This document shows positions 59,078 through 64,000 of a stretch of DNA of 64,000 nt, piece after piece. The position numbers and the translations under genes are program-made. Under the pieces are notes generated by a model. It made no database searches. It was not told the DNA's origin and saw nothing but the letters and a program-made list of their open reading frames with translations. Source of the DNA: Nocardioides marinus. GTDB lineage: Bacteria; Actinomycetota; Actinomycetes; Propionibacteriales; Nocardioidaceae. The DNA is taken from assembly GCF_013408145.1 (NCBI RefSeq), contig NZ_JACBZI010000001.1, forward strand, positions 3,734,001 through 3,798,000, in the 5' to 3' direction. The first letter of the stretch is position 1; the number at the start of each line of letters is the position of its first letter.

Positions 59078-60493
59078 CTAGCGGGTCTGGAGGATCGGCG
59101 CCGGCGCGCCTCGCACCTCGTCGACCGGCTCGACCACCGGCTCCGGCGTACGCCGGAACATGTCGCGCAGCACGATCCCCACGAGGTACAGCTCGCCGGC
59201 GACCCGGGCCAAGATGGCCAGCCAGTAGAAGCCGGCGTCGTCCCCGCCACCGGGAGCGAGCTGCCCGCCGAGGTACCACCACACGCTGGCGAAGTACAGG
59301 ATCTCGGTGCCCTGCCACACCAGCTGGTGGCGGAACCGGGGGACCGCCAGCACGGCCAGCGGCAGCAGCCACAGGACGTACTGCGGTGAGTAGACCTTGT
59401 TGACCAGCAGGAAGCCGGTGACGACGAGGAACCCGAGCTGGGCCAGGGACGGCGTGCGAGGGGCGAGCAGCCCGACGGCGGCGACCGCGAGGCACCAGGC
59501 TGCGAAGAAGGCCAGGGACACGACGTTGACGGTGTGCGCACTGATCGTGGCGTCGAAGGCCTGGGCGGCGACCAGCCACACCGAGCCCAGGTCGGGGCCG
59601 CGGTCGGAGTTGAAGGTCCAGAACACCTTCCACTGCGCCAGGCCGCCCAGCATCGCCGGCAGGTTCACCACGAGCCAGGCGAGGGCGGCCGCGCCCGTCG
59701 CCAGGGCGAAGGAGCGCAGGTCACGGCGCCGCCACGCGATCACCAGGACCCCGCCCAGCAGGAAGAGCGGGTAGAGCTTCGTGGCGGTGCCCAGCCCGAT
59801 CAGCACGCCCGTGAGCAGGGGACGGTCCCGGGACCACGCCCACAGCGCACCCGCGACGAGCGCCACGGCCGGGAGGTCCCAGTTGACCAGCGCGGTCAGC
59901 GCCAGCACCGGGGCCACCGCGAAGGCAGCGGCGTCCCAGGGCCGTCGCGGCACGACGCCGGCCAGCAGCCAGGTCGACAGCAGGGCCAGCAGCGCGAAGC
60001 CGACGGCGTTGATGACCACGAACGAGCGGATCTCGCGCTGGACCTGGGGGTCGCCGAAGTAGGTGTCGGGCGACTGCAGGCGGCGCTCGGCCAGGTCCGG
60101 GGCATCGGCCAGCAGGTGGGCCGCCCAGGCGGTGCCCCACGCCCAGTAGGAGATGCCGACGGGGTACTCCATCACCTCGTCGTACCGCTCGCGGACCTCC
60201 GCGTCGCCGGAGTACGGCCAGGCCAGCTCAGCCAGCCCCCGCCCGGTGTAGAGGTAGGGCAGGTCGGAGTAGCACATGTGCGTGAAGCGGGTGTCGCCGT
60301 CGCTCCAGGTGTCGTTGAAGCAGCTGGTCTTCTGCAGCATCCCCAGCGCGAGGACGACGGTGGTCAGCGCCAGGAGCACCCGGACCGGCGTCCACCACCG
60401 GTGCCCCCGCGAGTGGGCCCCCTCCGGTCCGCCCGCGACCTCGCTGAGGACACGGAGGACCCCGTCGTCGCGGGTGGCACCGACCGGGGTCAC
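59078..60493 (-). CDS. GT87 family membrane glycosyltransferase (DUF2029)
   Basis: The 471-residue protein has about ten helices, from VRVLLALTTVVLALGMLQKT onward. Family blocks include YTGRGLAELAWPYSGDAEVR, PVGISYWAWGTAWAAHLLAD, GLGTATKLYPLFLLGGVLVI and KVYSPQYVLWLLPLAVLAVP. Related mycobacterial enzymes use polyprenyl-phosphate sugars to build wall glycans. Its start GTG 60493 overlaps the ponA stop (GTGA). In M. tuberculosis Rv0051 occupies the same place behind ponA1, so a role in wall assembly is likely. Confidence 0.87.
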   Translation of the reverse strand: MTPVGATRDDGVLRVLSEVAGGPEGAHSRGHRWWTPVRVLLALTTVVLALGMLQKTSCFNDTWSDGDTRFTHMCYSDLPYLYTGRGLAELAWPYSGDAEVRERYDEVMEYPVGISYWAWGTAWAAHLLADAPDLAERRLQSPDTYFGDPQVQREIRSFVVINAVGFALLALLSTWLLAGVVPRRPWDAAAFAVAPVLALTALVNWDLPAVALVAGALWAWSRDRPLLTGVLIGLGTATKLYPLFLLGGVLVIAWRRRDLRSFALATGAAALAWLVVNLPAMLGGLAQWKVFWTFNSDRGPDLGSVWLVAAQAFDATISAHTVNVVSLAFFAAWCLAVAAVGLLAPRTPSLAQLGFLVVTGFLLVNKVYSPQYVLWLLPLAVLAVPRFRHQLVWQGTEILYFASVWWYLGGQLAPGGGDDAGFYWLAILARVAGELYLVGIVLRDMFRRTPEPVVEPVDEVRGAPAPILQTR

Positions 60494-62778
60494 GACCGGG
60501 AGGACCGTCGTCCGGGCGCCGCGCTGGCCGATGAGGAGCTGCTCGGGTTGCCGCTCGGGCTCTGCGACGGCGAGGGCGAGCCGCTCGGCTCACTGCTCTC
60601 CGACGGGCACAGCAGGCCCTCGCAGGGGCCGTCGGTCGACGAGGGCTCCTCGGTGGGGGTCGGCTCCTCGCTGGGCTCCTCGGAGGGCTCCTCCGTGGGC
60701 TCCTCGCTCTTGGTCGGCGAGGGCTTCCTGGTCGGCGAGGGAGGTGCGGTGGTCGGCTCGTAGCCGTCCTTGGGCGCCTCGCCGTCGACGTACACCGGGT
60801 CGGGGAAGTCCTCGACCGGCATCCCGTCCATCATCCGCTCCATGATCGCCAGCCACGTCTGGGCCGGGTACCCGGACCCGAAGTACGTCGGCAGCCAGTC
60901 GTCGAGCTGGTCGTCGCCGTCGCCGCGGACGTACATCACCGCGGTGCTGACCTGTGGGGTGTAGCCGACGAACCACGCCGAGGAGACCTCGTCCTTGCTG
61001 TTGGTCGCCGTGCCGGTCTTCCCCGCGGCCGGCCGGCCCAGCGGGAGGACCGTCGCGCCGGAGCCGTTGGAGACGGTCTCCTGGAGGGAGAAGCTGACGT
61101 CGGCGGCGATGTCCTCGTCCATGGCCCGCTCGGTCGGCTCGTCGAACTCGTAGTCGGTGCTGCCGTCGGCGAGCTGGACCTTCTCGATCACGTGCACCTC
61201 GGCGCGGCGCCCACCGTTGGCGATGGAGGCGTAGGCGTTGGCCATGTTGATCGGGCTGACCCGGGCGCGGCCGAGGGTGATGAGGGTGTCGTCGGAGGTG
61301 AAGTCGCGGCTGGTGGCCGGGATGCCGGGGTAGCGCTGGTCGCTCTCCATCGGCGGCACGCCCAGCTTCATCGCCAGCTTCTGGATCTTCGCCGGCCCCT
61401 GGGGGATCGCCGAGGACATGTCGACGAACGCGGTGTTGATCGACTTCTCCATCGCATAGATCGCGTTGACCCGCGACCCGAAGTCCTGGCCGTCGCCGCC
61501 ACCGGCGTTGCGGACCTCGAGGCCGTCGGGGAAGACGAACGGCGAGTTGCCCTCGAAGGTGTCCTTGAGCGAGAAGCCGGCCTCGATGGCCGCGCCGAGG
61601 GTGAACGGCTTCATCGTCGAGCCGACCATGCCCCCCGAGACCGCCCAGTTGATCTGGCTGTCCAGGTAGTCCTGGCCACCGTAGAAGCCGAGCAGCCGAC
61701 CGGTGCCCACCTCGACGCTGGCCGAGGCCGCGTGCAGCTGCTTGTCGCCGAAGCCCTCGGGCTTGGCCTCGCGCACGCCCTCCTCGGCGGCCCTCATGCC
61801 GTCCTCGGTGAGGGTCGTGGTCACCTGCAGCCCGCCGCCGTCGATCTGGTCGTCGGTGTAGCCGAGCCGGTTCAGCTCCTTGCGCACCAGCGCCAGCATG
61901 TGGCCCTTCTGCCCGCCGTAGGTCGACTGCGACTCCACCTCGGGGAACTTCGGCAGGTGCTTGAGGGCCTTGTCGCGCTCGTCGGCGGTGATCGAGCCGA
62001 GCGTCGCCATGGAGTTCAGGACGTAGGTGTAGCGGCCCTTGAGGGCCTTGCGCGCGTCCTTGCCGTTGGCCGGGTCGAAGCGCGTCGGGTTGTTGATCAC
62101 GCTGGCCAGCACGGCGGCCTCGCGCAGCTTCAGCCGCTTGGCCGGCTTGTCGAAGAAGGCCCTGGAGGCCGCCTCGACGCCGTACGCGCCACGGCCGAAG
62201 TAGATGGTGTTGAGGTAGTTGGCCAGCAGCTCGGTCTTGGTGATCTGGCGCTGCAGCTTCAGCGCCAGGATCGCCTCCTTGAGCTTGCGCTTGTAGGACT
62301 GCTCCTGGCTGAGGTAGAAGATCTTGACGTACTGCTGGGTGATCGTGGAGGCGCCCTGGCGGTCACCGCCCGAGGCGTTGTTGAACACCGCGCGCAGGAT
62401 GCCCTTCACGTCGATGCCCGAGTCGGTCCAGAAGGTCTGGTTCTCGGCCGCCACGACGGCGTCCTTGATGGAGTCCGGCATCTCGTCGTAGGAGATGATC
62501 GTGCGGTCCTGGGTGGCGAAGCTGCCGAGCTCGGTCTCGCCGTCGGCGTAGAAGATCCGCGAGGTCTGGGTCTTGAAGTCCTCGTTGGCCCGCGGGATGT
62601 CGATGGTGCGGTAGAGGTAGAAGAAGGCCGCGCCCGCGACCAGGGCCAGCACCAGGCCGGCGACCGTGGCCCACTTCAGCGCCCAGAGACTGCGCTGCTT
62701 CCAGGTGCGGGGCTGCTTGGTGCGGGAGGCCGCGGTCTTCTTCACGGGCGGCCCGGCTGCCCTGCGCTTGCCTGTCAC
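60490..62778 (-). CDS. ponA: Bifunctional penicillin-binding protein (class A)
   Basis: The 762-residue protein has a short basic cytoplasmic tail, one helix (ATVAGLVLALVAGAAFFYLY), a GT51 transglycosylase domain (AVVAAENQTFWTDSGID with the catalytic Glu, then GASTITQQYVKIFYLS and RQITKTELLANYLNTIYFGR), and a transpeptidase domain with STMK in GGMVGSTMKPFTLGAAIEAG, SINTAF and KTGTATN. The C-terminus is a Pro/Ser/Glu-rich tail (SEEPTEEPSEEPSEEPTPTE). It polymerises and cross-links peptidoglycan outside the membrane. GTG 62778 is the best start; the longer frame to 63687 covers padR antisense. Confidence 0.93.
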   Translation of the reverse strand: MTGKRRAAGPPVKKTAASRTKQPRTWKQRSLWALKWATVAGLVLALVAGAAFFYLYRTIDIPRANEDFKTQTSRIFYADGETELGSFATQDRTIISYDEMPDSIKDAVVAAENQTFWTDSGIDVKGILRAVFNNASGGDRQGASTITQQYVKIFYLSQEQSYKRKLKEAILALKLQRQITKTELLANYLNTIYFGRGAYGVEAASRAFFDKPAKRLKLREAAVLASVINNPTRFDPANGKDARKALKGRYTYVLNSMATLGSITADERDKALKHLPKFPEVESQSTYGGQKGHMLALVRKELNRLGYTDDQIDGGGLQVTTTLTEDGMRAAEEGVREAKPEGFGDKQLHAASASVEVGTGRLLGFYGGQDYLDSQINWAVSGGMVGSTMKPFTLGAAIEAGFSLKDTFEGNSPFVFPDGLEVRNAGGGDGQDFGSRVNAIYAMEKSINTAFVDMSSAIPQGPAKIQKLAMKLGVPPMESDQRYPGIPATSRDFTSDDTLITLGRARVSPINMANAYASIANGGRRAEVHVIEKVQLADGSTDYEFDEPTERAMDEDIAADVSFSLQETVSNGSGATVLPLGRPAAGKTGTATNSKDEVSSAWFVGYTPQVSTAVMYVRGDGDDQLDDWLPTYFGSGYPAQTWLAIMERMMDGMPVEDFPDPVYVDGEAPKDGYEPTTAPPSPTRKPSPTKSEEPTEEPSEEPSEEPTPTEEPSSTDGPCEGLLCPSESSEPSGSPSPSQSPSGNPSSSSSASAAPGRRSSRS

Positions 62779-62975
62779 GTGTCGTCGCTCCACTGCTGCT
62801 CGGGGGTCGGGACCGGGGGTGGTCGCAGCCCGAGAAGGGTGGACCGCCACTGAAGGGTACGCAACCGGCGTACGAGGCGTCGGTCGCTGCGCGGGAGGGT
62901 GCCCGCCACCGGGCCGGGGTGAACAGTGGCGTACATCTCGATAGCACGCCGGTTCGCATTGCGTGGATATATCGC

Positions 62976-62981
62976 TACGAT
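62976..62981 (+). promoter_or_regulatory. -10 element of padR
   Basis: TACGAT lies 7 bases before GTG 62989. It overlaps the ATG at 62980, so if this promoter is used that ATG cannot be the start codon. A GATATATC palindrome (about 62965-62972) lies just upstream and may be the PadR operator. Confidence 0.5.
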
Positions 62982-62988
62982 GCATCTC

Positions 62989-63576
62989 GTGGCACGTCGC
63001 GGAGAGACCATCGAGCTCGCAGTCCTCGGACTGCTGCACGAGGGACCCATGCACGGCTACGAGCTGCGCAAGCGCCTGAACCTGATGCTGGGCTGGGGGC
63101 GGGTGCTCTCCTACGGCTCGCTCTACCCGACGCTGAAGAAGATGCTGCGCAGCAACCTCATCGAAGAGGCCACGGTCTCCTCGACCCCCGTCACCAAGCG
63201 GCCGCGCATCGTCTACCAGGTGACCGAGGCCGGTCACGTGGAGTTCGAGCGGCTGATGTCGGAGGTGGGCCCGACCGCGTGGGAGGACGACAACTTCGAC
63301 ATCCGGTTCGCGTTCTTCGGGCGCACCGACATGGAGATCAGGCTGCGGGTGCTGGAGGGACGGCGCACCCGGCTGCAGGAGCGGCTCGACCGCGTCCAGC
63401 AGCAGCTCGCCATGACGCAGAAGGAGGTCGACCGCTACGCGGCCGAGCTCCAGCGTCACGGCGTGGAGTCCGTCGAGCGTGAGGTCCGGTGGCTCTCCGA
63501 CCTCATCAACGCCGAGCGCGGCAACGCCGCCGCTCCCGAGAGCAGCACCAGCGAGACCGGCAGCCGTCAGTCCTGA
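62989..63576 (+). CDS. PadR-family transcriptional regulator
   Basis: The 195-residue protein has the PadR winged helix ([60 protein letters not shown]) and a long C-terminal coiled coil ([20 protein letters not shown]). It is of the larger PadR-s1 class with a Vir-like C-domain. In M. tuberculosis the homologous gene Rv0047c lies next to ino1 (Rv0046c), as here. It is divergent from ponA and may control itself, ino1 or ponA. GTG 62989 is preferred on promoter spacing; ATG 62980 would add three residues. Confidence 0.88.
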   Translation: MARRGETIELAVLGLLHEGPMHGYELRKRLNLMLGWGRVLSYGSLYPTLKKMLRSNLIEEATVSSTPVTKRPRIVYQVTEAGHVEFERLMSEVGPTAWEDDNFDIRFAFFGRTDMEIRLRVLEGRRTRLQERLDRVQQQLAMTQKEVDRYAAELQRHGVESVEREVRWLSDLINAERGNAAAPESSTSETGSRQS

Positions 63577-63618
63577 CGACTGCCCCACGAGCACAGATCG
63601 ATCAACCAGCCAGCAACA

Positions 63619-63637
63619 GCCCCGCCCCCTGCGGGGC
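63619..63637 (+). terminator. Hairpin between padR and ino1
   Basis: The 7-base arms GCCCCGC and GCGGGGC enclose CCCCT. It lies 42 bases after padR and 28 bases before ino1, so it could attenuate read-through into ino1. Confidence 0.45.
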
Positions 63638-63665
63638 ACAGGCCAACACGGAAGGGAACGACCCG

Positions 63666-64000
63666 ATGGGTTCGGTTCGAGTAGCAATCGTCGGAGTGGG
63701 CAACTGCGCCAGCTCCCTCGTGCAGGGTGTCGAGTACTACAAGGACGCCGACCCCCAGGGCACCGTCCCGGGTCTCATGCACGTCACGTTCGGTGAGTAC
63801 CACGTCTCCGACGTCGAGTTCGTCGCCGCGTTCGACGTCGACGACCTGAAGGTCGGCAAGGACCTCTCCGAGGCCATCAACGCCTCGCAGAACAACACCA
63901 TCAAGATCGCCGACGTCCCCACCCTCGGTGTCGAGGTCCAGCGCGGCCCGACGCTCGACGGTCTGGGCAAGTACTACCGGATGACGATCGACGAGTCGGC
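63666..64000 (+). CDS. ino1: Inositol-3-phosphate synthase, 3' part outside the window
   Basis: The frame runs off the right edge after 111 full codons. It opens [20 protein letters not shown], the NAD-binding loop of the actinobacterial inositol-1-phosphate synthase family, and continues with [20 protein letters not shown] and [18 protein letters not shown]. It makes inositol 3-phosphate from glucose 6-phosphate for phosphatidylinositol and mycothiol. A ribosome site (GGAAGGGA) stands before ATG 63666. It follows padR by 89 bases. Confidence 0.95.
   Translation, partial: MGSVRVAIVGVGNCASSLVQGVEYYKDADPQGTVPGLMHVTFGEYHVSDVEFVAAFDVDDLKVGKDLSEAINASQNNTIKIADVPTLGVEVQRGPTLDGLGKYYRMTIDES

Noticed and set aside
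62779..63687. N-terminal extension of the PonA frame to 1065 residues
   Set aside because: It covers padR in antisense and would put a long soluble tail before the single helix; the family has a short basic tail.

Overview
This is high-GC actinobacterial chromosome, most likely from Nocardioides or a close Nocardioidaceae relative. The grounds are the third-position GC bias, many GTG starts, -10 boxes of the TAGGGT/TACGAT kind lying 6 to 8 bases before start codons (leaderless mRNAs), a candidate 6C RNA, and a gene order at the right end that matches the ino1 - padR - ponA - GT87 - rpsF - ssb - rpsR - rplI - dnaB block of Mycobacterium tuberculosis (Rv0046c to Rv0058). I see no transposase, integrase, phage, CRISPR, tRNA or rRNA gene. 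The window is core and ordinary accessory chromosome rather than an island.

Layout. 1-13 kb: a SigG-type sigma factor cut by the window edge, a DUF2332 protein, an aldehyde dehydrogenase, a 6C-like RNA, a lipoprotein PBP, a divergent MerR/flavoprotein pair, a DEAD-box helicase, YceI, a tandem GNAT protein and an MFS pump. 13-23 kb: a flavin monooxygenase behind a KstR-like box; an acyl-CoA dehydrogenase operon with a 28-residue membrane peptide; a divergent TetR/SDR-VOC pair; a secreted GH6 glucanase; a secreted propeller/Ig-like protein; zwf. 23-38 kb: a four-gene translationally coupled ABC exporter operon (two ATPases, two very large permeases); an MFS pump; a coupled P450 - PfkB kinase - PsuG operon; a DrrAB-type exporter; a patatin.

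38-47 kb: a RimK-type ATP-grasp ligase with a TrkA_C-like tail, divergent from a retropepsin-like protease and an aspartoacylase-family zinc hydrolase (the set known in proteobacteria for adding and removing glutamate on proteins); then a Tat-exported oxidase cluster (gluconate-dehydrogenase subunit 3 type, GMC oxidoreductase, ThuA). 47-64 kb: dnaB, a DnaA-box-bearing spacer, MATE pump, two envelope or secreted proteins, rplI-rpsR-ssb-rpsF, a Ser/Thr kinase, endonuclease IV, a FemX-like aminoacyltransferase coupled to an alanine-racemase-like protein, a GT87 membrane glycosyltransferase coupled to ponA, a PadR regulator and the start of ino1.

A feature running through the window is structured DNA where genes converge. 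Every convergent gap longer than about 75 bp carries inverted repeats, several as tandem arrays, and one repeat family (edges GGTGGTCGAG and GTCGAGACCACC) also sits inside the coding sequence of an ABC ATPase. The items most worth following up are the RimK/protease/deacylase locus, the P450 coupled to pseudouridine catabolism, the FemX-racemase pair and the repeat families.
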